NCBI RefSeq assembly: GCF_900172335.1
Contig: NZ_FWFX01000019.1
Span: forward strand, 1-64,000
Direction: 5' to 3'
Origin: Roseovarius albus
GTDB lineage: Bacteria > Pseudomonadota > Alphaproteobacteria > Rhodobacterales > Rhodobacteraceae
DNA length: 64,000 nt
How positions within the stretch are numbered: position 1 is the stretch's first letter; each line of letters opens with the position of its first letter. The notes under the pieces were generated by a model. The model was not told the origin of the DNA, made no database searches, and worked only from the letters and a program-made list of their open reading frames with translations. The position numbers were made by a program, and so were the translations under genes. This document shows positions 7,656-16,014 of the stretch, piece after piece.

Positions 7656-8758
7656 CTATCCCCAATACAATGCGTGCTGTTGTGCTTACAGGCCATGGAG
7701 GTCTTGATAAGCTGGTGTATCGCGAGGATTGGCCCACCCCGCAGCCCAAGCCCGATGAGGTGCTGGTGAAAATTGGCGCCTGCGGCCTCAACAACACCGA
7801 CATCAACACCCGCACCGCGTGGTATTCGAAAACTGTGCGGGACGGTATCACTGACAAAGGTGGCAAGGGCGGTTATGCCGAAGCAGAAGCGGCTCAAGGC
7901 AGCTGGAGCAATACAGAAATCACCTTTCCGCGCATTCAGGGGGCCGATGTGGCTGGACACATTGTAGCCGTGGGTGCGGAGATTGACACCACCCGGATTG
8001 GTGAACGGGTGATCGTCGATCCTTGGCTGCACGGTCATGGAGAATGGCATTTGGCCGAAAATGCGTGCTATTTCGGCTCGGAATGTGATGGCGGCTTCGC
8101 CGATTACGTGGCCATTCGCGCTAGCAACGCCATACCAATCCAGTCCGATCTGACATACGCGGAACTCGCCACCTTTCCCACAGTTTTGACCACGGCAGAG
8201 CATTTGGTCTGGCGAGCAAATCCGCAACCGGGCGAATGGGTCGTGATCGCTGGGGCGTCCGGCGGGGTTGGAACAACAGTGATCCAGCTTTGCCTGTTGC
8301 GTGGGGCGCGAATTGTTGCGATATCGACACCCGAAAAAGCCGAAAATCTATTTGCTTTGGGCTGCGCCGCCGTTGTTGACCGCAACAGCACATCCCTTGA
8401 GAATGACATCCGTGACGCGGCGGGTGGCCCAGTTGATGTCGCACTTGATGTGGTCGGCGGAATACTTTTTGCCTCGCTGAATGGCGCGTTACGACAACGT
8501 GGACGCTACTCTACCAGCGGTGCAATCGCCGGCCCAATGGTCGAATTTGACCTGCGACACCTCATCTACAAAGACCTGCAATTCACAGGCGCGACAATCA
8601 CCCCACCGGGCCTGTTTGCACGAGCCTGTCGGTTAATCGAAACAGGTCAACTTTCACCGCTACTGGCGGCCACCTTTCCACTCAAGGATCTGGCCCGCGC
8701 GCAAGAAGCGTTCATGGCAAAAACTCACGTTGGCAACATTGTAGTAGCGATGGAATAA
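7652..8758 (+). CDS. Medium-chain dehydrogenase/reductase, quinone oxidoreductase-type
   Basis: A 368-residue MDR-superfamily oxidoreductase. The N-terminal GroES-like domain includes G-A-C-G-L-N-N-T-D and the NAD(P) domain has G-A-S-G-G-V-G-T-T-V at about residues 205-214. Zinc-type members usually have G-H-E in the first domain; here the place reads G-A-D-V-A-G, so catalytic zinc is probably lacking and the enzyme is closer to quinone or enoyl reductases. It starts inside the end of the flavoprotein gene (ATGA overlap), so it is the last gene of the plus-strand arm. It probably reduces or oxidises an intermediate of the same pathway. Confidence 0.8.
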   Translation: MTIPNTMRAVVLTGHGGLDKLVYREDWPTPQPKPDEVLVKIGACGLNNTDINTRTAWYSKTVRDGITDKGGKGGYAEAEAAQGSWSNTEITFPRIQGADVAGHIVAVGAEIDTTRIGERVIVDPWLHGHGEWHLAENACYFGSECDGGFADYVAIRASNAIPIQSDLTYAELATFPTVLTTAEHLVWRANPQPGEWVVIAGASGGVGTTVIQLCLLRGARIVAISTPEKAENLFALGCAAVVDRNSTSLENDIRDAAGGPVDVALDVVGGILFASLNGALRQRGRYSTSGAIAGPMVEFDLRHLIYKDLQFTGATITPPGLFARACRLIETGQLSPLLAATFPLKDLARAQEAFMAKTHVGNIVVAME

Positions 8759-9103
8759 AATTAAAATCACAAAAATCAGCGTCTACGTTCAGCTGACATA
8801 ACGTGTTCCAGTTGACAAAAGAAGACATTGGCTGCGTCGCAGAAAATGGTCAGCCAGGGCTCAAATCGGTCATTGGCAGTAAAGATCCGATTTTGACAGC
8901 TTGAAGGTCCGCTTTAGTGAAAGTCAGGTCAAACAGTTTGCATGTGCGGCGTCCACCCCAATCGTCTTTACACCATGGTCACTTTGGGCTGGGAGCCGCT
9001 ATTTTCCGGAGCCTGAGAATCCCAGAAACTCGCACATAGGTTAAAATTCAGGTGCCGCACCGCCGCAAGTCCGCTGTGAGCCCCTTTTTGACTAATGCTG
9101 CAA
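8759..9103. other. Intergenic stretch with degenerate repeats
   Basis: No supported gene. It carries GGGCTCAAATCGGTCAT at 8858-8874 (second copy of the 1608 element) followed by AAGGTCCGCTTT, wording common in intergenic repeats of Rhodobacteraceae. It probably marks the left edge of the 9-15 kb island. Confidence 0.5.
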
Positions 9104-9205
9104 GGTGCACGAACGTCGGAAAAGGTGTGCATATCATAACTTATGCACCGCAGAGCATTTGCTAAGAAAACCAAGCTGTGGAAGTGGTGCACAAATCCGG
9201 TGCAA
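9104..9205. promoter_or_regulatory. Candidate res (resolution) site of the serine recombinase
   Basis: GGTGCA-type half-sites cluster just upstream of the recombinase: GGTGCAC at 9104, GGTGTGCATA at 9124 facing TTATGCACC at 9141-9149 (arms 7 bases apart), GGTGCAC at 9186 and GGTGCAA at 9199. Several dyads upstream of a resolvase gene are the usual organisation of a res site. No crossover dinucleotide could be assigned with certainty. Confidence 0.45.
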
Positions 9206-9234
9206 GTTTCACGCCGATCTGATAGATTGAAACT

Positions 9235-9783
9235 ATGCTGATCGGTTATGCCAGAGTATCGACCCAATCCCAGAACCTTGACCGTCAGATCGGGGCGCTG
9301 AACGGCGCAGGTGTGGATCGGATTTTCCGGGAGAAAGCTACTGCCAAGACTGTAAAAGGCCGTCCGCAGCTCGAGAAAGCAATTGATGCGCTCGGTACCG
9401 ATGATGTTCTGGTGATCGCGGAGTGGGATCGTGCGACCCGATCGATGGCGGACGGGATAAAAATCATGACCCGTTTAGCAGACCGAGGCGCGGCAATCAG
9501 GGTATTGGACAAGCCGTGGCTCGACCTAACCACCCCCATCGGACAAGGGTTACTCGCGTTGCTGTCTAGTATGGCTCAAGATGAACGTGAAAGGATCGTG
9601 CGCCGTGCCAACGAGGGAAGAGAAGCTGCAAAGGCCAGAGGCGTAAGATTCGGCCCGAAGCCGAAACTTACAGAACACCAACGAGAGCTAGCGTTGAAGC
9701 GTCTTGCAGACGGTGAAAGCTGTCGTTCGATTGCGAAGGATTTGGGTGTGGCTCACACAACAATTTCGAGGATGAAGGACTAG
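9235..9783 (+). CDS. Serine recombinase, resolvase/invertase type
   Basis: A 182-residue small serine recombinase. It begins M-L-I-G-Y-A-R-V-S-T, where Ser9 is the nucleophile, and has the expected E-W-D-R-A-T-R-S active-site segment and A-Q-D-E-R-E-R-I-V near residue 118. The C-terminal 45 residues form a helix-turn-helix (R-S-I-A-K-D-L-G-V-A-H-T-T-I-S-R). Full length for Tn3-type resolvases and TniR. A repeat cluster resembling res precedes it. It may be the resolution module of a lost transposon, since a TniQ homologue lies 3.4 kb downstream but no transposase is present. Confidence 0.9.
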   Translation: MLIGYARVSTQSQNLDRQIGALNGAGVDRIFREKATAKTVKGRPQLEKAIDALGTDDVLVIAEWDRATRSMADGIKIMTRLADRGAAIRVLDKPWLDLTTPIGQGLLALLSSMAQDERERIVRRANEGREAAKARGVRFGPKPKLTEHQRELALKRLADGESCRSIAKDLGVAHTTISRMKD

Positions 9784-10218
9784 ATGTCAGTTTGCGGACA
9801 ATGGGTGCGTGTGGCAAGTTTTGTAGCCGCGCTACTGGTCGCTTTGGTGGCGGTTTCGCGCCCTGCTGATGCTCAGGACGATGCACCTGAATCGGTGAGT
9901 AATCCACCTGAGTGGGTGAGAGCATCCAGATGGGCGAGGGAGAACGACGGTATCGCGATTGCGGTTCGACTTGGTTCAGATTCGGGACTGGAGGCTGATG
10001 GTCTAAGGAATAATTTGGAAGTTGGTTTCGCAGAGACATTTGGCGTTACAGCGAAAGCCTTCGTTGACCAAAGCGAAACACCGGGATCAGTCGTCATGTA
10101 CGCTTACTGCGAAGTCGCAACAGAGCCGGAGGGCTTTGGTCGGGCAACGGCAATGGAACGAATGCAGCAGGTTGTCGACGAATACCTCGTAGGAAAGCCG
10201 TTCTGTGATCTAGATTAA
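9784..10218 (+). CDS. Secreted protein of unknown function
   Basis: A 144-residue protein whose ATG directly follows the recombinase stop (TAGATG), suggesting coupled translation. It has a signal peptide (hydrophobic V-A-S-F-V-A-A-L-L-V-A-L-V-A-V, cleavage likely after P-A-D-A-Q) and a mature domain of about 114 residues with two cysteines. I recognise no family. A periplasmic product fused in layout to a recombinase is unusual; it may be island cargo. Confidence 0.6.
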   Translation: MSVCGQWVRVASFVAALLVALVAVSRPADAQDDAPESVSNPPEWVRASRWARENDGIAIAVRLGSDSGLEADGLRNNLEVGFAETFGVTAKAFVDQSETPGSVVMYAYCEVATEPEGFGRATAMERMQQVVDEYLVGKPFCDLD

Positions 10219-10304
10219 ATCTTAACATAATGAACCTTACCGGCCTACGGTGCGCCAAAGCTGCCATTGGTGCAGCCGCAGCGAAATGGCGCTTCGTCCC
10301 GCAC

Positions 10305-10416
10305 AGCCGACCTCTGGCACAAAAAAATGCTGCACGGTTCACCAATGGCCGGTTTTCTCGTCGCGGTGCAGCGTATTCATGCCAAGTTGTCGGGATGGCG
10401 GCGGAACTTTGCAAAG
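10305..10416 (+). repeat. 112-bp dispersed repeat, copy B
   Basis: Matches 681-792 in inverted orientation with a single mismatch. The outer flanks keep only short islands of similarity (for example CTTCGTCC at 10292). An open frame runs through it, but the same frame in copy A begins in different context, so this looks like a mobile or structural repeat, not a gene. Confidence 0.85.
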
Positions 10417-10820
10417 CTCACTTTCTGCGCAGAGCTGCCGCTGGCGTAGAGCGCAGCATCAGCCGGGGTCGTCGCAACCTGCTGGACGTCTGCTTTCGGG
10501 GAAATAGCCAAAATGCTTTGCACTCGCAGCAGAGCCGATGCTGCATCTTGAACCAATGTCGTGTTTGGGCTGGCAGCAGTCATTACCTTGATTGAACTGA
10601 ATGTTGGCTATCCACCCGCCAGGTCGCCGCGGTTGGTGCCCAATACCCTGGTGTAAGACGCGAGTAGCTGTTGATGTTGGGTGCTATCATCGCCGCAAAT
10701 TCACGTAGATAGGCAAAGTGACTAAATTGAATAAATGCGGTGAGAACAGTGTCCAATTTTTATACTGATTAAACTTTGGCTTGGTAAACCCGTTTTTATT
10801 AAAAAAATTAAGGGCAAAAC
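10417..10820. other. Non-coding stretch, AT-rich toward its end
   Basis: No supported gene. From about 10700 it becomes AT-rich, with TTGGCT and TATTAA about 15 bases apart near 10777-10803. These could be a weak promoter for the small gene at 10821. Confidence 0.4.
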
Positions 10821-11063
10821 ATGCTTAACTATAAAAACCATTGCAACCTTCAGGCCTTGAACCATACTAAACTGGCCACAGTTGATTTGTCAGACTGTGC
10901 CAGAGATGGTCGAGACATAATCGCTCGCTGCACCAATTCGGCACGGGAAGCTGGCGTATCAAAGGCAGCTATCGATAGATTTATTGTGGAAGCATTCCAA
11001 TGCGATTTTAATGGGCTTCTGAGGCTCGTGCTCCGGAAGTTCGATGTCGTTATGGTGGAGTGA
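10821..11063 (+). CDS. Small protein of unknown function
   Basis: An 80-residue open frame beginning MLNYKNHCNL with a possible ribosome site (AAGGG) 6 bases upstream and an AT-rich upstream region. The middle is helical-looking (S-A-R-E-A-G-V-S-K-A-A-I-D-R-F-I). No family recognised. It sits alone in the island and could be a chance frame; base composition is typical of transferred DNA. Confidence 0.4.
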   Translation: MLNYKNHCNLQALNHTKLATVDLSDCARDGRDIIARCTNSAREAGVSKAAIDRFIVEAFQCDFNGLLRLVLRKFDVVMVE

Positions 11064-11259
11064 TCGTAATATCTGTCATCGGAGGAAGTCATCAAGAGCG
11101 CGAATGTATTCAGGACAAGATTCGACAGAAAACATAGCGCTGAGCAGCGCGGATAGTGCCAAAAATTACTCCACAACTTCGAGTTGGAACTGCTGCTTTT
11201 GGACGAGCAAAAGCTAGTTCAGGATTAGTGTTATACTTAAATAGCTAGCAAAGCATCAT

Positions 11260-12504
11260 TTACGCTCTTCCCAATTCCCCCTGACGGAAGTCGACCAGAA
11301 TTCGAATAAGCTCTTTGGAGCGGCGCAGGCTGGTGTGCTGGGTGAAATCATCGATCACCACCTCACGGTCTTCCAATGTCAGAGGGATCATCCTTGGGTC
11401 GACACCTCGTTCAACGGCATAGGCTGCATGCATTGAACGCAAGATCGCGGGGAGCTGGCTTTGGTTTGGCGCATCCATCTTGTAGATGACACATCGACTT
11501 CTCAGTGCCTCCGGGATGCGCTCAAGGGAATTGGCCGTGAACACCCAGCTGATGGCGGAGCAGTCGGTGGTCGTTGATAGAAACTTATCGCGGTAGGTTT
11601 TGGCATCCGTTGGCTCAGTGAGAAGCAGTAGCTCTGCGTAGATGTCCCCGTTGTGTGAGGGGCGCACCTTGTCGATCTCATCAACAACCAAAACAGGGTT
11701 CAGGACGCCCTGCTTTAGAATAGCTGTGGTCATGACGCTGGGCATGTCACTGCTCCAACCGGCAGAGACGCCGAAGATCTGAGAATCGTTGTGGCCTGCA
11801 ACAGAGACAATTTCCGGCACGACACCGAGACCCTCCAGCATGGCCCGGACCATTGTGGTTTTTCCGACACCTGGGGTGCCCAGAATGATGGTCGGACGAA
11901 TGCGAATGGTGTCATCAGCCAGGGAGAACCCCCGCCGCATTTCCCCCAGAAGGCCGTCAACCACGTTGCCCGCATTCGGAAAACGCTCTTTGATAGCGGA
12001 CGCACTCGAGAGTGCCTCTTGGTCAAAACGAGCGACATTGCGAATTTCAAAGAGCCTTTCATAATTGTCCAAACCATTTCGAACAGACCGGGGAAGTTCA
12101 TATTGGTTTTGGGCACCCGTAATATATCGCCTCCCGGGCGTTTCCTGATCTGAGGGCATTTGCACCCTCAGCGCTTCGGCAAGTGTGCGAAACTCTGATT
12201 CATTGGTGATGCGTTGCAGTCTTCTCAACAGGGCCACTGTTTCCCTTACATTGGCGTAGCCGGCCGACTTCCATGCCACGCCAAAATGGACCTCCCAGGC
12301 CATGGCCCATTGCTCATCTTCTTGCCATTGCGCGTGATCCAGCCTCTCTCTCAGTTGTTGGCGGGTGCTGGCGGCTTGAATGGCGGCCTCGACAAGCAGG
12401 AAATCCACGTGGTCCCAGCCTTGAAAGAGATCCTTCAGCACGGCGAACTCCACAGCGCCAAAAGCTTCGAGTTTCTTGAGTTCGGTTTTAAGTCCTTTTT
12501 CCAT
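11260..12504 (-). CDS. Lon-like AAA+ ATPase immediately downstream of an unusual tRNA
   Basis: About 414 residues. The first 200 residues are helical and unrecognised; the second half is one AAA+ module. Counting from an ATG at 12525, it has Walker A G-T-P-G-V-G-K-T-T (216-224), Walker B V-L-V-V-D-E-I-D (278-285), sensor 1 V-F-T-A-N-S-L and an arginine-rich D-F-T-Q-H-T-S-L-R-R near the end. The Walker B and sensor segments resemble Lon, but there is no protease domain. I prefer the start at 12504 because GAGG lies 5 bases upstream; the ATG at 12525 has no ribosome site. The 3' end of a tRNA-like gene at 12533 lies only 8 bases before 12525, on the same strand. Substrate and partner unknown; TniQ is the nearest other island protein. 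Confidence 0.8.
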   Translation of the reverse strand: MEKGLKTELKKLEAFGAVEFAVLKDLFQGWDHVDFLLVEAAIQAASTRQQLRERLDHAQWQEDEQWAMAWEVHFGVAWKSAGYANVRETVALLRRLQRITNESEFRTLAEALRVQMPSDQETPGRRYITGAQNQYELPRSVRNGLDNYERLFEIRNVARFDQEALSSASAIKERFPNAGNVVDGLLGEMRRGFSLADDTIRIRPTIILGTPGVGKTTMVRAMLEGLGVVPEIVSVAGHNDSQIFGVSAGWSSDMPSVMTTAILKQGVLNPVLVVDEIDKVRPSHNGDIYAELLLLTEPTDAKTYRDKFLSTTTDCSAISWVFTANSLERIPEALRSRCVIYKMDAPNQSQLPAILRSMHAAYAVERGVDPRMIPLTLEDREVVIDDFTQHTSLRRSKELIRILVDFRQGELGRA

Positions 12505-12532
12505 GTGCGCCTCATACGATGTCATTCGGGAA

Positions 12533-12623
12533 TGGTAGGAGGCGTCGGACTTGAACCGACTCGTGCACTCTAATCTGGAGCTACAGGGTTATAAGTCCCG
12601 CCCGCATACCCATGCTGCCTCCC
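12533..12623 (-). tRNA. Class II tRNA-like gene, apparent anticodon UAU (possible Ile, non-canonical)
   Basis: The minus strand folds as a 91-base cloverleaf. The acceptor stem GGGAGGC/GCCTCCT pairs fully with one G-T, followed by A73 and encoded CCA. The T arm GTCGG-TTCAAGT-CCGAC is perfect. The D arm is short (GCAT-GGGT-ATGC), with three bases before the next stem. The anticodon loop CTTATAA gives UAU, on a stem with one wobble and one A-C mismatch. The variable region is 23 bases with a small CTC/GAG stem, as in Leu, Ser and Tyr tRNAs. Bacteria normally read AUA with a CAU (lysidine) tRNA, so UAU on a long-arm tRNA is abnormal. It could be a degraded gene. It lies directly upstream of the AAA+ ATPase gene, same strand. 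Confidence 0.65.
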
Positions 12624-13154
12624 GTGATCCGGGGTTATCGGTTGGTCACCGATATTCGTTGGCAGAAACGGGAGGGCAGGAGGGGCATGGAACTATTTGC
12701 TTTATTTTGAGAATGTCAGAAAGCCGTCGCTAGTCTTGAGTTAGTTGAGCCAGCGAACTTACGAAAGGTCAGCGGGTAATAGTATTACCTATGGGCGATA
12801 TGAGCTTTCTCGAATCCATAGTGACATTGAACGACCGAAATCAGTAATCCGTCAAGTGTTTAGATCTGAGTGGGTTTTGGGAAGCCGAGCGCTTCAATAG
12901 TTGGGGAAGCTCGACCCCATGAAATTGGCCTCGACGAGTATCAGACAAAAGATGACTTACGAAAAATCTCAAAGGCCGCTCGCACGTTGTGATTGGCTTA
13001 ACGGTATAGGTCTGAATGTTCTGCGCGTTGAGCTAGTTTAACTGAGATTTGCCAGATGCTAATCCGATAAAGCGGCGGATTTCCTTTTGATAGACTGTAG
13101 CGCTGACTTCAGTCATAACGATTTCAGCATATTTTCAGAGTATCTTCTCCCGCC
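12624..13154. other. Intergenic stretch upstream of the tRNA and the tniQ-like gene
   Basis: About 530 bases between divergent units, AT-richer than the core genome. ATCGGT/ACCGAT arms at 12637-12653 form a hairpin just upstream of the tRNA 5' end. I see no credible gene; promoters for both units presumably lie here. Confidence 0.45.
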
Positions 13155-14999
13155 GTGCAAAAGCCACTCCCACTCCGCCCTGTACCGAAGCACAGAGAAA
13201 CGTTACCATCCTTTCTGTCTCGGATAGCAGCAATGAATGGCGTAAGTGCCACCAATTTCGCTTTGGACATGGGGTTTTCTCTCAAGAGATTTGTCGAATT
13301 CGAAGAGGTTGCTTTAAGCAACCTGTCGCTGTGTGGGGGGCTGACCGACGTGCAGCTCGAGGAACTTATGAGCTGGACTGGACAAAGCGCTGGTGATGTT
13401 CGGATGACCTTTCGTGGTGAAGAGTTCGTTTCTCGTGCGCTCAGGAATCCCATCATTCGAGGGTGTCCTGTTTGTTTGCAGGAAGATATTGAACTTGATC
13501 GCGCGGAGCCGCTTACCCAAATGATGATGCGTGGGGACTGGCAACTACGAGCAGTCAATCTCTGCGTCAAACATTGCCATCCTATCGTACCGCTTTGGGA
13601 GCAGCAGTCTTTGGCCAGAAGATATGATCTGTCTTCCCGCTTTGCCGACATTTTGCGAGACCTTCAGGAGGGGAGGTTAGAACAGCCGCGAGTTAACCTT
13701 TCACCATATGACTTATGGCTCGACACGCGCCTGCAAACAGGAGCGGACGATACATGGCTTGCCAATCATACTCTATATGCCGCCACAACATTCTGTGAGC
13801 TTCTGGGCAAAGAACTTCTGCGCTTGGAAAACGCGTCTGACTTGGATCGAGGTGCTCAACTTCGGCTTGCCCGAACTTTGGGCTTTCGAGTGGCGTGCCA
13901 AGGGGAGGCAAAGATTCGGGCTGCGTTGAACGAGTTGGCTACCCTAGCAGATGGGGCCAACGCCAGGCCGCAAAAAGCTTTTGGTAGATTGTACATAGAT
14001 CTAAATAGTGCATATCTCGATAAGTCTGAATTTGCCCCGTTTCGGAAAATTTTGCGGGATTGCATCGTGGAGGTCTGGCCGGTCGCAGCTGGCGAAACTG
14101 TTCTCGGGGCAATCCAAACAGAAAGGCAACTGCACTCGATCCTTACTGCCTCACAAGAAACAGGTATAGGGGAGGTGTTGCTTGAACAGTTTCTAGTTCA
14201 TGCTGGCGCGATAGATGCTGACGATGACAGACCGACAGCTCGAAAAACTTTCGATGCATTGGTTTATGCTGACCTGCTCGCGGAAATTCCGACGTTGGTT
14301 GGACCTATTGGTATGCAGAGAGCGATGGGGGCAACGAAGGGACAGCTGGCTTCATTGGCGCAAGATGGTGTATTGGTGCCCAGGATCAATACTCCCAAGA
14401 TCAAGTCGCCATGGCGGGCGTCGGATGGTATTGCTTTGGTTGCCGAACTTCGAGCACTCGCCATTCCAATTGAGCCATCTGATAAGTGCTGGGAAGGTAT
14501 GCAGGCTGCCAAGAAACGATCTGATTTAGGTGTCGGAGAAATAATTACCGAGGTGCGTGCAGGTAAACTGAAATTGGGCCGGCGCACCAACCTTGAAGGG
14601 TATGCAGCGTTTTGTGTGCTGAAAGAAGAAATTGATCAGGTGAAGTCTCAAAACCTAGTGGCAGTAGGTGGCCCGGTTATTACAGCCGCCGCCTTTGGTC
14701 GACGAGTTGGCATACGCACGCAAGGATGGTTCGAAAAGCTTGCGGCTGCGGGTCACACGCCGGCGACATCAATGCCTCATCCCAAATATGGTGGCGAATG
14801 GATCTATGCGTCTGTCAGAGACATCGAAGTATTTCACAAACGGTTTTTGACCACAAAGACAATGAAAGAAGAATTTGAGCGAAGTAAAAAAGCGTTACTT
14901 TTGAAATTGGAGGAAGCGAAAGTACAACGATTTTCTCCAAATGGAGAGGACTATGGCCCGCTCTATCTCCGTGAAGATGTCGAACCGGTCCTAGGATAG
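13155..14999 (+). CDS. TniQ-family protein
   Basis: A 614-residue protein with a GTG start, beginning P-L-P-L-R-P-V-P-K-H-R-E-T-L-P-S-F-L-S-R, the classic TniQ opening. A zinc-binding pattern follows: C-P-V-C near residue 115, then W-Q-L-R-A-V-N-L-C-V-K-H-C-H-P-I near residues 133-148. TniQ/TnsD proteins choose target sites for Tn5053- and Tn7-type transposons and bridge DNA to an AAA+ protein (TniB/TnsC). The protein is longer than many TniQ proteins; the C-terminal 300 residues are unrecognised and may contain DNA-binding repeats. No tniA or canonical tniB is present, so it is either a transposon remnant or a domesticated targeting protein. Confidence 0.82.
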   Translation: MQKPLPLRPVPKHRETLPSFLSRIAAMNGVSATNFALDMGFSLKRFVEFEEVALSNLSLCGGLTDVQLEELMSWTGQSAGDVRMTFRGEEFVSRALRNPIIRGCPVCLQEDIELDRAEPLTQMMMRGDWQLRAVNLCVKHCHPIVPLWEQQSLARRYDLSSRFADILRDLQEGRLEQPRVNLSPYDLWLDTRLQTGADDTWLANHTLYAATTFCELLGKELLRLENASDLDRGAQLRLARTLGFRVACQGEAKIRAALNELATLADGANARPQKAFGRLYIDLNSAYLDKSEFAPFRKILRDCIVEVWPVAAGETVLGAIQTERQLHSILTASQETGIGEVLLEQFLVHAGAIDADDDRPTARKTFDALVYADLLAEIPTLVGPIGMQRAMGATKGQLASLAQDGVLVPRINTPKIKSPWRASDGIALVAELRALAIPIEPSDKCWEGMQAAKKRSDLGVGEIITEVRAGKLKLGRRTNLEGYAAFCVLKEEIDQVKSQNLVAVGGPVITAAAFGRRVGIRTQGWFEKLAAAGHTPATSMPHPKYGGEWIYASVRDIEVFHKRFLTTKTMKEEFERSKKALLLKLEEAKVQRFSPNGEDYGPLYLREDVEPVLG

Positions 15000-15220
15000 C
15001 ATTCAATCAGCCTTCTGGCCGACACTATGGCCTACGGAAGTTTCAACAGTAGTGAACATCAAAAATGAGGCTTCGTGATAACTGCTCGATTGTATGTGCG
15101 AAAATGCACCAAATCTCCATTTTGCCAGCTATATTTTACAAAAATAAACTTCTTGACAGCGATATGCACGAAATGGACCGAATTTGCACACTTATGCTTC
15201 ATTGGCACAAGGGGAGTGTT

Positions 15221-15296
15221 TGGCTGGGAAGGCAGGACTCGAACCTGCAACCTACAGTACCAAAAACTGGTGCTCTACCAATTGAGCTACTTCCCA
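15221..15296 (-). tRNA. tRNA-Gln (anticodon UUG)
   Basis: A 76-base cloverleaf on the minus strand. The acceptor is TGGGAAG/CTTCCCA with discriminator G and encoded CCA. The D arm contains AGCTCAATTGGTAGAGC, the anticodon loop is TTTTGGT giving UUG, and the T arm is GCAGG-TTCGAGT-CCTGC. The U at position 1 is typical of tRNA-Gln. It marks the right end of the island, although no integrase or duplicated tRNA end was found. Confidence 0.93.
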
Positions 15297-15396
15297 ACGT
15301 GTCGCGCTAGTTACTCTGGACTTCTCGGCTGTGCAAGGGCTGTTTTGCAAAAATTTTGAACCATGTTTTGCGCGGCATTCGTGCGTGTTTGAAATG

Positions 15397-15903
15397 TCAC
15401 TCAAGGATTTCGTTCGTGCCTACACCCCAGACAAAAACCTTCTCAGCCCAGCCCTTGTACCCGCCCGCGGATAGGCGACACCATCCCAACTCGCATTTCT
15501 CAATGCGAGCCACTACGCCAAGCTCAAGATGAGCCTGTGGAACACCATCAGGTGTGGGCGTTTTGCGAAGGGCCAGCATGTCACGTTCGACCAGAACCGT
15601 GCGGGCGCCTGACAGCAGTGAATAGTGAATCCAGCCGCCAGCACCATCACGGTCGCGCACCTGTCGCCAGTGGCCGTGTTCGGCGATGATCTGCAGCGGG
15701 ATGTCTTTTTGCTTGTACACCCAATCGATCTTGTGGGTCAGGCTGGGGCCGCGACGGATATTGGCCTCGGTGGCTTTCATCGAAACGAATCGCGGCAATG
15801 GCAGATTGGTCACCGGCCCGCGCTCTTGCGCAGCGGCCCATGTGCTGAAAAACAATGCAATCGCAACAACAATTCCACAGCCTGTTTTCACGGTGCTTTT
15901 CAC
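15397..15903 (-). CDS. Secreted SH3-domain protein
   Basis: About 168 residues. The open frame reaches 15990, but I chose the GTG at 15903. It has GAGG 6 bases upstream and gives a normal signal peptide (V-K-S-T-V-K-T-G-C-G then I-V-V-A-I-A-L-F-F, cleavage near W-A-A-A-Q). Two bacterial SH3-like repeats follow: one with A-N-I-R-R-G-P-S-L-T-H and G-H-W-R-Q-V-R-D, a second with M-L-A-L-R-K-T-P-T and L-G-W-C-R-L-S. Such proteins act in the envelope, probably binding peptidoglycan or other proteins. It is divergent from the dehydrogenase at 16015. Specific role unknown. Confidence 0.82.
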   Translation of the reverse strand: MKSTVKTGCGIVVAIALFFSTWAAAQERGPVTNLPLPRFVSMKATEANIRRGPSLTHKIDWVYKQKDIPLQIIAEHGHWRQVRDRDGAGGWIHYSLLSGARTVLVERDMLALRKTPTPDGVPQAHLELGVVARIEKCELGWCRLSAGGYKGWAEKVFVWGVGTNEILE

Positions 15904-16014
15904 AGTGCGCCTCAAATTACCGCAGGTTAATTTTGTTGGGGTTCTTGTGCCCCGCTCATTCCTGCGCCACTCTGCCATCAACGCCTGCAATTTGAAAGAA
16001 CCGAGGGGGGTTTG

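Noticed and set aside
12533..12623. tmRNA or ordinary tRNA-Leu/Ser reading of the class II tRNA
   Set aside because: The anticodon loop reads CTTATAA and no tag frame exists; the discriminator A excludes typical Ser, and no Leu anticodon is present.
8759..15396. Integrative element with tRNA attachment sites at tRNA-Gln
   Set aside because: No tyrosine integrase and no duplicated tRNA end was found in the window.
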